This document shows, in pieces, positions 1 to 7,970 of a DNA stretch of 27,883 bases (position 1 is the stretch's first letter; each line of letters begins with the position of its first letter). The notes under the pieces were generated by a model, which ran no database searches, was not told where the DNA came from, and worked only from the letters and a program-made list of their open reading frames with translations. This DNA comes from Verrucomicrobiales bacterium. Lineage in GTDB: Bacteria; Verrucomicrobiota; Verrucomicrobiia; Limisphaerales; UBA9464. The stretch is taken from positions 1 through 27,883 of the forward strand of contig DLVS01000039.1 in NCBI GenBank assembly GCA_003445095.1, given 5' to 3'. The position numbers were made by a program, and so were the translations under genes.

Positions 1-26
1 CCCGGCGGGGGCGTCGCGGTTGCCAT
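1..26 (-). CDS. Start of a minus-strand gene running off the left edge
   Basis: Only the first eight codons are visible (M-A-T-A-T-P-P-P), so no function can be given. The call rests on an ATG on the minus strand whose first base is at 26, preceded by a strong Shine-Dalgarno stretch (GGGAGG at about 32-37 on the minus strand) with five bases between GGAGG and the ATG. The alternative is a plus-strand reading that ends at a TGA at 52-54 and could be the tail of a gene from the left. The ribosome binding site favours the minus-strand start. Confidence 0.33.
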
Positions 27-579
27 CGTCGCCTCCCGTGCGCCGGGTCGCTGAGCTTGGGTCGTTGAGATGGCTTAATAGAAGTCAAGAGGGCGTGGAC
101 CTTCTGGAAAGATTTTTCTGAGCTTTTGTGAATGGCGAGGGATCGCTAAGTATCGAGGTGCGGTTCGGAGGATAGGGCTCTGCAGGAGTGCAACCTGAGC
201 GCCGGATCGTCCGAGGAATGCGGGTCGCATCCCATCCCGGGCGGGAGATGCTCTCGTCCGGGATTGCCTCCGCAGGCCTCGGTTCAAAGCGATTAACTCA
301 TCGGAGATTCCGGCCGCAGGCCGCCATGGTTTTGAGAGTCACATGAGTTGGGTCGTGAGCAGGAAACCGGCGTTTGGACGACGGTAGATCCTGCTGAGAT
401 ACGTGCGTTGGGTAGCACCAGACCAGGGTTCGTCGCAGCGCTGTCTCAGTCTAGGCGCGTGCGTTCATCTCCCCAAGGGAAGACTGAGCACCTAACGACA
501 CCGAGCGCACGCCTTACCGGGCCGGCTCCCTGCCCACGGCACAGCTCACAGGGCTGGAGATGTCAAAGAACGGAGCAGA
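27..579. other. Non-coding stretch left of the insertion sequence
   Basis: No convincing gene is seen here. Short open frames exist on both strands, but they are Arg/Pro/Ser-rich, carry no recognisable motif and have no ribosome binding site. The stretch should contain the promoter of the gene starting at 26 and the right-hand (3') end of the IS110-type element, whose exact boundary I cannot place because this family usually lacks clear terminal inverted repeats. Confidence 0.5.
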
Positions 580-1815
580 TCAGGATCGGGTTTCGGGAAA
601 CACCAGGTGGGATTTGGGAACGGATTTCTTCGGGGCCGGAGTCGGACGGTCCGGCGCCTTGGAACTCGTCCGCGTCGGCTGCTGGGGTGGACGCAGCGCC
701 ACCGGATGGCCCTCGACGATCCGCGCGATGGCCCAGAGAAAGCCGACCAGTTCTCGGGCGACGGCGGTGAGGGCCACCACCGGCTTCTTGCGGGAGCGCA
801 CCAGGTGTTGATAGCGCGCGCAGAGGCGCACCTGGGCTTTCCAGGCGACTTGAACAATCTCCTTGGGTTGGCCGTGGTGGCGAGCGCGGATGGTGGGCGT
901 GACGCGGGCGGGAAGCCGGTATTGCCAGGCGGCTTCGACAATCGCGCGACGGCAGGCCGAGTTGCCCGCTTTGGTGATGGAGCCTTGGTGGCGCCGTTGC
1001 CCCGAACTGTCTTCGCTGGGGGTCAGCCCGACGAAGGACATGAGTTGGGAGGGATGCGCGAAGCGGGAAAAGTCGCCGATTTCCGCGACCCAGCTCCCGG
1101 CGTTGATGAGCCCAAATCCGCGCAGGCACATCAGTCCCTGAACCAGGGGCAGGCGCTTCCAGTGCTTGATCTGTTGGCTCAGGGCGCTTTCCAGACGGTC
1201 CACCCGGTCCGCCGGGTCTTTCACCGCGTTGAGCAGCTCTTCAAAAGCGATCTGCTGGGCGGGAAAGGGGAACTTCACGGTGCTGAGATAGTTGAGATGC
1301 CCGGCCGTCCAGGAAGACTTGCCGGCGTAGCGTCGGCCGTAACGCAACAGGAATCCCTTGATGCGCTGACGGCAACGGCGCAGGTCTTCGACAGCGCGGA
1401 GCCGGCCGCGCACCAGATCGCGAATGGCTTCGTCGGCTTCGTCAGGGATATGGATCGAGGTGAGTTCACCGGCGCGGAGCAGTCGGGCCAGCGTGAGGGC
1501 GTCCCGGCGGTCGGTCTTGACCCGGTCGGAGGCGCGCTTAGGAATGAGTGAAGGGCTGACGACCGCACAGGAGATTCCCCGGCCGCGCAGGTGACGGCAA
1601 AGGGCGAACCCGGTGGGGCCGGCTTCGTACACGTAGCGGACTTGGGAGCCGTCCTCGCTGAGGCGTTTGTGAAGTCTGTCCAGCGCGTGAGTATGGGCGG
1701 GGATGTTGCCGTAGGAGCGCAGCTCGGCGGAGTCGGCGATCGCGACGGCAATAGTTTCGGCGTGGACATCCAGGCCGACATATTTGAGCTTTGGTTCTGT
1801 GGGTGACGAGTTCAT
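580..1815 (-). CDS. IS110-family transposase (DEDD recombinase)
   Basis: A 411-residue transposase that moves its own insertion sequence by a RuvC-like DEDD reaction. Near the N-terminus (about residues 10-25) it reads YVGLDVHAETIAVAIAD, the first Asp-containing strand of the DEDD domain. Around residues 100-120 is the conserved KTDRRDALTLARLLRAGEL segment. The C-terminal transposase_20 domain carries GLMCLRGFGLINAGSW, the FVGLTPSEDSSG stretch and GSITKAGNSACRRAIVEAAW, which holds the conserved serine. Length is typical for IS110/IS1111 proteins. The open frame reaches upstream to 1932, but the ATG at 1815 puts the conserved VGLDV motif close to the N-terminus as in the family. No truncation or frameshift is visible, so the gene looks intact. 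Its first codons form one arm of a 14-bp inverted repeat with the upstream region. Confidence 0.93.
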   Translation of the reverse strand: MNSSPTEPKLKYVGLDVHAETIAVAIADSAELRSYGNIPAHTHALDRLHKRLSEDGSQVRYVYEAGPTGFALCRHLRGRGISCAVVSPSLIPKRASDRVKTDRRDALTLARLLRAGELTSIHIPDEADEAIRDLVRGRLRAVEDLRRCRQRIKGFLLRYGRRYAGKSSWTAGHLNYLSTVKFPFPAQQIAFEELLNAVKDPADRVDRLESALSQQIKHWKRLPLVQGLMCLRGFGLINAGSWVAEIGDFSRFAHPSQLMSFVGLTPSEDSSGQRRHQGSITKAGNSACRRAIVEAAWQYRLPARVTPTIRARHHGQPKEIVQVAWKAQVRLCARYQHLVRSRKKPVVALTAVARELVGFLWAIARIVEGHPVALRPPQQPTRTSSKAPDRPTPAPKKSVPKSHLVFPETRS

Positions 1816-1927
1816 GAGGCACTTCTGGTTGACTGGTTGGCGGAGTGATCCGTCCGGCCACAACCCTGTGGCTCTGGAGGCCGCCGACGCGGCTTTTAAC
1901 CCACGTCCGCCCGACTCGTCACCCACA
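1798..1927 (-). ncRNA. Candidate structured RNA at the transposase 5' end (possible bridge RNA)
   Basis: A perfect 14-bp inverted repeat (1798-1811 TGTGGGTGACGAGT and 1914-1927 ACTCGTCACCCACA) encloses two smaller perfect hairpins. One is 1857-1872 (GCCACA/TGTGGC, loop of four). The other is 1880-1893 (GCCGC/GCGGC, loop of four). Read on the minus strand, the outer stem pairs the upstream leader with the first codons of the transposase (N-S-S-P-T). IS110-group elements are known to encode a guide (bridge or seek) RNA upstream of the transposase, so position and structure fit. A translational attenuator is an equally simple reading. The repeats are seen directly; the RNA itself is inferred. 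Confidence 0.4.
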
Positions 1928-1942
1928 CTCAACCGCTCGCTT

Positions 1943-3553
1943 TCAAGCCATAGGGTCTAGGTCACCTTGCCACTGGAAACCGGCGTCCACGCTGCCATCA
2001 GCCTTTAGCCGGACCACTTTGCCCGGCTTATTCCAGGCCCCATAAGCTACGTACAAAGTTCCATCAGAGTGTAGCGCCAACTCGCTCATCCAGCCGAACT
2101 CGGGCGCATTGAAGGCGGGCGGGTTGAAGGCGAGGTCGCGACTTCCATCCGGTTTCACTCGCGCGACGATCGCTTTTCCGGATTCTCCGATGCCGGACAC
2201 GATTATATTCCTATCCCACGGTTGGAATCGAATGAGACCCGACCATTCCGCACCGTCAATACTCCGGAAAAAACTGGGCTGGCTGGAGTCGGGCACAAAA
2301 GTCAGGTCCAAACTGCCATCGGTGTTCAAGCGCGCCAGGCCAGGTCGGGGAGTTCCATTCACGCGCGAGAAATCACCAATGAGCACCACTTTGCCATCCG
2401 TCTGCTGGATGAGGTCGCCCAACTGGCCGGGGACCTCCACGGTGGTCGCGCCGAAGGACGGATCCGGATCGCCGTCGGTCGTCAGCTTTTTGATCTCGCC
2501 CTGCTCTTCCATCAAGACGCCGCCGTCCGGCAGCAAGGCCAAGGCTCTGCCGTTTCGGTAAAGGCTCAAACCGCCATCGGGTTGTTCAATCTCACTCCAG
2601 TCGGGTTGTCCGCTGCGATCAGTCCGAGTGAAGTTGCCTCCGTGGTCGATGATCATCTTCCCGTCGGCTTGAAGGAAGATTGGGCCAAGCCCGACGTTTA
2701 GGCCTCTCTCCCTCGTACTCCCGTCGGCGTTTAAACGATGGCTGCCTCCCGCGATGGCCCCGCTGACGATGAGCTGGCCGTCCGGCAAAAGGAGGACGTT
2801 TTGGACGCCGACCCAGGGGTGCTGTGGATACGCACTCTGGAGCGTGTGACGAAAGGTGGTGTCGAGGCTGCCGTCGGCCTTGAGGCGCGCCACCCCAACC
2901 TGCGCTGCTCCGTTAATTTTGGTAAAATAGCCCCAAATGACGATCCGGCCGTCGGGTTGGAGCAACATTCCTGTCAGGTGAGGAGTACCGCCCTTTAATT
3001 CAACCTGGGTAAAGGACGGATCGCGCCGCCCAGCCGAATCAAGTCGGACGAGCAACGATGGCTCCGGCGGTCCAGGGTTTCGCACGGCGACGATGCTCTT
3101 GCCGTCTCCCTGGACGAGGATCGCCGCTATCGGCCAATAAGCCGGCACGGCCGCCTGAAACCCCGGGTCCCGACTGCCGTCCGGGTTGATTCTGGTGAAC
3201 AGGTACGGGTTGGCGCTGCTGGGAGAGGAGCCGGCCACCAGGAGCTTTCCGTCTGGCTGAAGCACCGCCAGTTCCACAACGTCTCCTCCGGCCAGTGCCA
3301 CTGGAAAGCTGTCATCAACGCCACCGGTTGACTTGAGGCGGGCGAGCCCCGGGCGAGGAATTCCATCGATGGCCGCGAAGGCTCCGGCGACATAGATCCG
3401 GCCATCGCTTTCGACTGCCACCGCTTTCACACCGCCGCCTGGCATGGTAATGACCGGATTGAAATTCGGGTCCACCGTGTAAGCCGGCTGAGCTAGCGCC
3501 GAGCTCACCGCCGCCATCAGGCACCCGATTCGTAAGAACGCACCGCCTTTCAT
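1943..3553 (-). CDS. Secreted delta-60 repeat protein
   Basis: A 536-residue exported protein with a Sec signal peptide (MKGGAFLRIGCLMAAVSSALA, cleavage probably before QPAYTVD). The rest is about ten repeats of the delta-60 type, each reading roughly DGK-(I/V)-V-G-F-NG-RP-G-LARL-DGS-D-F. Clear copies are DGRIYVAGAFAAIDGIPRPG, DGKVVLIGDFSRVNGTPRPG and, at the C-terminus, DGTLYVAYGAWNKPG. Such repeats are predicted to fold as a beta-propeller-like or solenoid surface protein; no enzymatic activity is known for them. The gene stops after the last complete repeat with a short tail (QWQGDLDPMA) directly next to the IS110 element, so the original C-terminus may have been lost. No strong ribosome binding site precedes the ATG. 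Confidence 0.85.
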   Translation of the reverse strand: MKGGAFLRIGCLMAAVSSALAQPAYTVDPNFNPVITMPGGGVKAVAVESDGRIYVAGAFAAIDGIPRPGLARLKSTGGVDDSFPVALAGGDVVELAVLQPDGKLLVAGSSPSSANPYLFTRINPDGSRDPGFQAAVPAYWPIAAILVQGDGKSIVAVRNPGPPEPSLLVRLDSAGRRDPSFTQVELKGGTPHLTGMLLQPDGRIVIWGYFTKINGAAQVGVARLKADGSLDTTFRHTLQSAYPQHPWVGVQNVLLLPDGQLIVSGAIAGGSHRLNADGSTRERGLNVGLGPIFLQADGKMIIDHGGNFTRTDRSGQPDWSEIEQPDGGLSLYRNGRALALLPDGGVLMEEQGEIKKLTTDGDPDPSFGATTVEVPGQLGDLIQQTDGKVVLIGDFSRVNGTPRPGLARLNTDGSLDLTFVPDSSQPSFFRSIDGAEWSGLIRFQPWDRNIIVSGIGESGKAIVARVKPDGSRDLAFNPPAFNAPEFGWMSELALHSDGTLYVAYGAWNKPGKVVRLKADGSVDAGFQWQGDLDPMA

Positions 3554-3942
3554 AATTCAGCTTTCGTTTTGGAGTTTTGCCAAAGGTCTTCGGCTGATCC
3601 GCCACACGGACACGGACCGGCCTCACTCCCTTCCAAAGAAATCGGGTGACAAGGTTACGGGAAATCTCAACAGCCGTGTTGTTTTTGGCGTCCCGCCGAG
3701 AACATCGTCCCACGAACTTTTCTCCCGGGCGTACTTACCGAGAGTGGTTGACGAAGGTCTGGGCGCGACACCCAGACCCACACGCCGTATCAGCCGTGCG
3801 CTCCCCAGTCCTAATTCGGAGTTCGGGATTACCAGTCCCCCGAAGCTACTTCCCGCGGGGTAGGTTTCGCTCACCAACCGTGGCCGGGTTGAATCCAGCA
3901 GGTCCCTCACGCGTGTTTCGCTCCGTCGGGATAGGGTCGTAA
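3554..3942. other. Intergenic region upstream of the delta-60 gene
   Basis: About 390 bases between two minus-strand genes. Open frames on both strands are short, of biased composition and carry no motif. It presumably holds the promoter of the delta-60 gene, but I cannot point to a convincing -35/-10 pair, and I see no terminator-like hairpin followed by a T run. Confidence 0.5.
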
Positions 3943-4488
3943 TTATCGCCGAGGCGCGGGCGAGAGCTCACCGGTGAAGGTGTAAGTGTTGCTGTCGCCC
4001 GGACCAAGTTCTTCAACGATAATTTCAAGTTTCGACCCCTCGTACGGTCCCCGCCCTGCAAGTGAAACTGTCGCGCTGGCGATCAAGTTCACTTCATGGC
4101 CTCGCGCTTGCCCTTCAAAGATGATCGTTTTAACGCCGTCGATTGTGTCCGTGATAGTGACCGGCATCCAAATGACGCCGGTGCCCGTGGCATCGAATTC
4201 CGCGTTGAAGTCCACCTGGATCTTCGCCTCGAGAGAGATGCCTCGTCCCGCAAGCGTGAACGGCCCGACTAGAGGCAGATGCCGAATATATAAGTCGCCG
4301 TCAGTACCGACGATAAGATACGGCCCCAGGTTCACTGGAATGATGCTCCAGTCCAAGTAGCCCGACACCGCTGTTTTTTGCGGGACCGGGTGGGAGGCCC
4401 CGTCAACCGCCGCGGCAGGGCCGATAATGAGGGCGAGGGCTAGTCCGCCTCCGAGTACTGGGAGTGAGTGCTTAACAATATTTTTCAT
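3943..4488 (-). CDS. Small secreted protein of unknown function
   Basis: A 181-residue protein I do not recognise. It starts with a signal peptide (MKNIVKHSLPVLGGGLALALIIGPAAAVDG, cleavage likely after AAA or ADG-like positions). The mature part is rich in beta-branched and Thr/Ile/Val residues (for example GTGVIWMPVTITDTIDGVKT and YEGSKLEIIVEELGPG), suggesting a small all-beta exported protein. There is no Cys pair, no metal motif and no membrane anchor. It is followed on the same strand by the delta-60 gene after a 389-base gap and preceded by the sigma-factor gene 304 bases away, so co-transcription is uncertain. The coding frame has good amino-acid composition and a signal peptide, which makes it more credible than overlapping frames. 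Confidence 0.65.
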   Translation of the reverse strand: MKNIVKHSLPVLGGGLALALIIGPAAAVDGASHPVPQKTAVSGYLDWSIIPVNLGPYLIVGTDGDLYIRHLPLVGPFTLAGRGISLEAKIQVDFNAEFDATGTGVIWMPVTITDTIDGVKTIIFEGQARGHEVNLIASATVSLAGRGPYEGSKLEIIVEELGPGDSNTYTFTGELSPAPRR

Positions 4489-4792
4489 GGATTTGTAGGT
4501 TTGATGTTTTGCTTTATTGGCGGGCGATCCGCGTTGGCGCGGAACGTCACCTAGCCCTCTTCAAAGAAGTTTTGGGAGAAAGTTACACGCGTCGGCTGCC
4601 CACGGAGAACACAGCGCGAAGAAGCCGCAACCAAGTGCTTTTGAGACTGAATCTGGAGGTGAAGCTCAACGCAATTTTGGCAACGTCACCCGCCGTCAAA
4701 AAGCGTCTTCGTCGCAACATTCTGCCACCCCACACCAAAATCTTGGCGGCCGAGGATTCACCGGACCGTCCATAGATCGCGGTATCCGGGCA
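4489..4792. other. Intergenic region, no gene seen
   Basis: About 300 bases between the sigma-factor gene and the small secreted protein gene, both on the minus strand. A plus-strand frame crosses it but has shadow-like composition and runs antisense into the sigma gene, so I do not call it. Nothing structural stands out. Confidence 0.5.
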
Positions 4793-5596
4793 CTATCGTC
4801 CCACGACGCCAATCAAGTAGCGCAGTTCCGCATCGACCTCGTCCGGACGGCTGACCGTCCGGGCGATTTCTTCCCGCAGCAAGCGACCGTAGCGCTGCCG
4901 CAGGCGATGCACTGCCACTTTGACGCTTCCTTCACTCATGCCGTGGCGCGTGGCGACGTCCGCGTGCGAGGGCCCCTGGCGGTCGCCTTGCAGATGAACT
5001 CGAACGTCGTTGAAGAAGGCCGACTTCCCCTCACGGACACATTCGGTCTGAAGACGCTGGGTCACATGCTCAAGCAGAGTGAAGGCCCAATGTCGCTCGA
5101 AGAGGGATTCCGGTGTCACTTGATCGGCCGGCTCATGCACATAACGCGCTTCGCCGTTTTCGACTTCCAGCGGAATGGTCTTTTGCCCGCCGCCGCGCTT
5201 TTGGGCCTGAGTCCGGTCCCATTCGTTCGCCAAAAAATTGACCAGGCCCGCCAGCAGAAATGAACGAAACTTTCCACCGTCGCGCTGAATGCTCGCGAGC
5301 GAATGCTTCTCCAGAACGCGCGCAAAAAAACCTTGAGTGATATCCTCAGCCTCTTCGGGCGTGTGTCCCCGACGTCGAACGTACGCGTACAGCGGATACC
5401 AATAGTCTTGGTAGAGCTGAGCGAATGCGTCGCTGGCTTCGGCTCCCGGTCGCGCCGCTTCCAGGACGACTGTCCAGTGCGTCGTCAAAAACGCCGGGGA
5501 TTCTCGGCGGTCCGCGTTGGATGCGTCTGAATGCATTGCGTAGGGCAGCGGAGCCTGCGCAGGAATTAGCGACGCCGGCAACGAATACCGCCCCAC
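4793..5596 (-). CDS. ECF-type RNA polymerase sigma factor
   Basis: A 267-residue sigma-70-family protein of the ECF-like group common in planctomycetes and verrucomicrobia. Region 2 covers about residues 55-135: a YWYPLYAYVRRRGHTPEEAEDITQ-type helix, then GFFARVLEK and the KFRSFLLAGLVNFLANEWDR stretch that should bind the -10 element. Region 4 is near residues 210-250 (HADVATRHGMSEGSVKVAVH, then RLRQRYGRLLREEI), a helix-turn-helix for the -35 element. The long linker between them is typical of this group. Start choice: GTG at 5596 has an excellent ribosome binding site (GGAGGAG, seven bases upstream). The ATG at 5536 would give a family-like shorter N-terminus but has no such site. No anti-sigma gene or protein kinase lies beside it, so its signal is unknown. 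Confidence 0.88.
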   Translation of the reverse strand: MGRYSLPASLIPAQAPLPYAMHSDASNADRRESPAFLTTHWTVVLEAARPGAEASDAFAQLYQDYWYPLYAYVRRRGHTPEEAEDITQGFFARVLEKHSLASIQRDGGKFRSFLLAGLVNFLANEWDRTQAQKRGGGQKTIPLEVENGEARYVHEPADQVTPESLFERHWAFTLLEHVTQRLQTECVREGKSAFFNDVRVHLQGDRQGPSHADVATRHGMSEGSVKVAVHRLRQRYGRLLREEIARTVSRPDEVDAELRYLIGVVGR

Positions 5597-5867
5597 ACGA
5601 ATACTCCTCCTGCGTTGCGGACGATGAATGGATTGAAGGGAAGCTCATCTTCACGCTGCCCCGCGAACCGGGTCCCGTCGCCATTCCAACTCGGGAAGAA
5701 AGGGAGAGAGCGGGGCACCTTGTTCCTTTACTTCGCTTCGCGGCGATAGAAGGAATCTTCTCGAGGCAGTGTCGGGATGCGCCCGGGACGATAATGGGAT
5801 TCGTCTGCCGGCTTGACGCTTCTGGGGCTTTCCAGAGTCTCCTCGCGACAAGAGCGCGCGAACACCC

Positions 5868-7298
5868 ATGTCGACCAAAGTAATCCACCTGAACCATGCT
5901 GGTGTACTGATGGCGATCGTATCGTTGGCCACAGCCGGCTGCTGCACCAGTCAACGCTGTCAGTTGGAAAACGTGGCCAAAGATTGGTGTGAGACCATTC
6001 GGGCCAGTCAGGTAATCCCCGTTTACCCGCTGACCCAAGACTTGGTCGTGGGTGATGTCTTCCTCGTACAGACACCCATCCAGGCCCAGGCGCATGAGTA
6101 CGAGCGACGAGGGTTTTTGGCCTTGGATGATTTTCGCGTACGCCTGCCGTACACGAACTACTCCAGCATCTACTTCAATGGCTATTGGCAGGATGAGTTT
6201 GGGGACACTCCGCATCCGGTTCCCCAGGTGACCGGTACCAACTGGAACAGGGCGGCAGGGCTGGCGTTACTCAATGTGGAGGCACCCAGAGCCGCGTTCC
6301 CAACCTATTCCTTCGCAGCCCAGAGCGGCGGTGGTTTGTCGGCGGCGTTTCCCGTACAGGGAATTCCCGTGGCCCTCGGTTATCTCGGCAGCGCTTCCGC
6401 CAGTGGCACGGTCACCATCGCTGACGCCTACACAGTCGGCGGCGACCCCACGGTTCTGCTCCACCAGTTGCGACATTGGGCCAACCAACCGGTGATCGCC
6501 GCGGTGCTTGATGAGACCGTGAAGACGGCCGCGCCCACGCCGATTTATTTACGGGTCGTCAGCCGCGTTTATTTGACTCGCGCGATCGACGTCGCTCTTC
6601 AGAGCGCCAGGTCGTTCGGCGGCTCGGCCCAGGCGGGGACGGGTGGCGCCGTGCCGCTGGTTACCAATGGCGTGGTCAATACCAACTATCTGAGTCTGCT
6701 CAACGCCCTGAACGGGATGATGGATCAGGCCACGCCCAGTATTCCTGGGGGCGGTACCGCTAACATAAGTTCGCCGATCAAGGCGGGCGGCGCCGTCAAG
6801 TTCGTCTCTGCCGGCGAGTCTTCGGTCGGCTTGCAGCAGGCCTTCGATCGTCCGTTGGTGATCGGTTATCTCGGATTCGATGTCCCGGTGTACGAGGGCG
6901 GCGATCTCGGAGCCCCCATTCCGACTTTTCTTCGACTAACTCGGAAGGTTGACGAACCGGTGGTAGGTCGCGCGGGCCAATTGAATATCGATCAAGCCCA
7001 GTTCGTGGCTAACGAAGCAGCACTGCGCGACGTGGCGGGCCGAAATCCAGCTCAGGCCGTGCGGGTGATGAAAGGGATTGTCGCCGGCTTGGACACGGAG
7101 GAATTCTCCGGAGTGGGTGCCACGCTGAAAGCGCTGCCGACACCACCCGGTGGTGATCAATTGAAGACTTGTGTCAGTGATTTTACCTCGGCAAGCGAGC
7201 AATACGTTCGCGGAAAGCCGATGCGCTACGGTCGCTTCAATGATGCCTTTGCGGACGCTTTTGCCGACAGCCTCAAGCCGGCAAGACCACCGGACTAA
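5868..7298 (+). CDS. Putative outer-membrane lipoprotein, unknown function
   Basis: A 476-residue protein of no family I recognise. The N-terminus (MSTKVIHLNHAGVLMAIVSL then ATAGCC) carries a lipobox, L-A-T-A-G-C, at about residues 20-25, so it is probably lipid-modified at the Cys. The mature protein has no obvious enzymatic motif. It contains a Gly/Ala/Ser-rich stretch (about 145-185), a FVSAGESSVGLQQAFDRPLVIGYLGFD-like region around 315-345 and an acidic, amphipathic C-terminus. Hydrophobic segments are too short or polar for transmembrane helices. It is divergent from the ECF sigma-factor gene, with 271 bases between them, so the two may share a control region. The start is the only ATG giving a full signal peptide; no clear ribosome binding site precedes it. 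Confidence 0.75.
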   Translation: MSTKVIHLNHAGVLMAIVSLATAGCCTSQRCQLENVAKDWCETIRASQVIPVYPLTQDLVVGDVFLVQTPIQAQAHEYERRGFLALDDFRVRLPYTNYSSIYFNGYWQDEFGDTPHPVPQVTGTNWNRAAGLALLNVEAPRAAFPTYSFAAQSGGGLSAAFPVQGIPVALGYLGSASASGTVTIADAYTVGGDPTVLLHQLRHWANQPVIAAVLDETVKTAAPTPIYLRVVSRVYLTRAIDVALQSARSFGGSAQAGTGGAVPLVTNGVVNTNYLSLLNALNGMMDQATPSIPGGGTANISSPIKAGGAVKFVSAGESSVGLQQAFDRPLVIGYLGFDVPVYEGGDLGAPIPTFLRLTRKVDEPVVGRAGQLNIDQAQFVANEAALRDVAGRNPAQAVRVMKGIVAGLDTEEFSGVGATLKALPTPPGGDQLKTCVSDFTSASEQYVRGKPMRYGRFNDAFADAFADSLKPARPPD

Positions 7299-7327
7299 GA
7301 CAGACTCATGGAGTAGAAATCGATCGG

Positions 7328-7481
7328 ACCACGAATGAACACGAAGTCACACGAATGGGGTCTATGGTTTCAGGCGCTGAACCCGCCCGGTGGAATTCAC
7401 CGTTTGGTGATCAGGACCGTCCTACCAAAAGCCAACTTTCTGGCTCTGACGATTGGTGTTCATTCGTGTCGATTCGTGGTT
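7328..7481. repeat. MITE-like element with inverted ACCACGAATnnACACGAAT termini
   Basis: Two related sequences face each other about 100 bases apart. At 7328-7358 the plus strand reads ACCACGAATGAACACGAA followed by GTCACACGAATGG. At 7456-7481 it reads GTGTTCATTCGTGTCG then ATTCGTGGTT, whose reverse complement is AACCACGAATCGACACGAAT then GAACAC. The spacer has no gene. From memory, this ATTCGTGG / NHEsTRMNTN-encoding motif is scattered through many verrucomicrobial and other environmental genomes. It is inferred to be a small non-autonomous mobile repeat. Confidence 0.55.
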
Positions 7482-7521
7482 GAAGTGAATCACTACATCT
7501 AATCCCCCAGCCAAAACTGCC

Positions 7522-7794
7522 ATGCCAAAGCCAACCGCCAAAAAGAAGTCGGGTGCGATCTCAGCGAAGGCTAAACCCGCGGCGTCTTCACCGGCCGCTG
7601 CCGCAGCTACGCCACTGAACGCCGCCAGTCCCGCGCCCGTCACCGCCAGCACTGTGCAACCCGGAGACCAGAATGCCACTGGCTGGTCCGCCGACGAAGT
7701 GCTTGACCAGATCAATCTGGATTTCGCCAATGGCCAACAATCGCTCTTCTTTGGCAATAACGGGACACTTTACTACCGTCAGCTCTCAGTCTAG
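7522..7794 (+). CDS. Small basic protein with Ala/Pro/Lys-rich N-terminus
   Basis: A 90-residue protein I do not recognise. The first half is a disordered, Lys/Ala/Ser/Pro-rich tail (KPTAKKKSGAISAKAK, then AASSPAAAAATPLNAASPAP). The second half is a short folded-looking segment with ADEVLDQINLDFANGQQSLF and an aromatic end, GTLYYRQLSV. There is no signal peptide or membrane segment, so it is probably cytoplasmic; a basic tail of this kind is seen in small nucleic-acid-binding proteins, but that is only a guess. The opposite strand is also open here, but its reading runs into the inverted repeat at 7328-7481 and looks like a shadow. It starts 40 bases after that repeat. Confidence 0.45.
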   Translation: MPKPTAKKKSGAISAKAKPAASSPAAAAATPLNAASPAPVTASTVQPGDQNATGWSADEVLDQINLDFANGQQSLFFGNNGTLYYRQLSV

Positions 7795-7970
7795 CGCGGC
7801 TCTAGTGCGGTGATTACTGAGTAGGCAGTTACTCATTACCGTCATTGGGTGAGGTCACGTCGTCATCCCATGTGTTCGTGGGCACGAAATTCCACGCCAT
7901 CGGTGAGGGAAGAGCTCACGTTATGGCGCAGAAGGCTGAATCAGTCGCGATCTGGGACCCGAACGTGGGT

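Larger units (their letters stand above)
560..1942 (-). mobile_element. IS110-family insertion sequence (approximate limits)
   Basis: The element is defined by its single transposase gene and the non-coding flank upstream of it. IS110 elements move by a DEDD-type recombinase, usually have no terminal inverted repeats and make no target duplication. The ends given are therefore estimates: the left limit is just past the transposase stop, and the right limit is where the neighbouring delta-60 gene ends. The stem-loop-rich stretch at 1798-1927 is where IS110-group elements encode their guide RNA. A comparison of an empty site in a related genome would fix the ends. Confidence 0.5.

Noticed and set aside
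607..1551. Long plus-strand open frame opposite the IS110 transposase
   Set aside because: It lies wholly antisense to a clear transposase with family motifs, and its Gly/Arg/Val-rich translation has no motif of its own.
5346..6215. Long minus-strand frame spanning the sigma-factor and lipoprotein gene starts
   Set aside because: It overlaps the start of the real sigma factor in another frame and the lipoprotein gene antisense; the translation has no domain and a shadow-like composition.
7422..7757. Minus-strand frame of 111 codons ending in NHESTRMNTN
   Set aside because: Part of it is the translation of the ATTCGTGG-type repeat, and the overlapping plus-strand small protein is more plausible.
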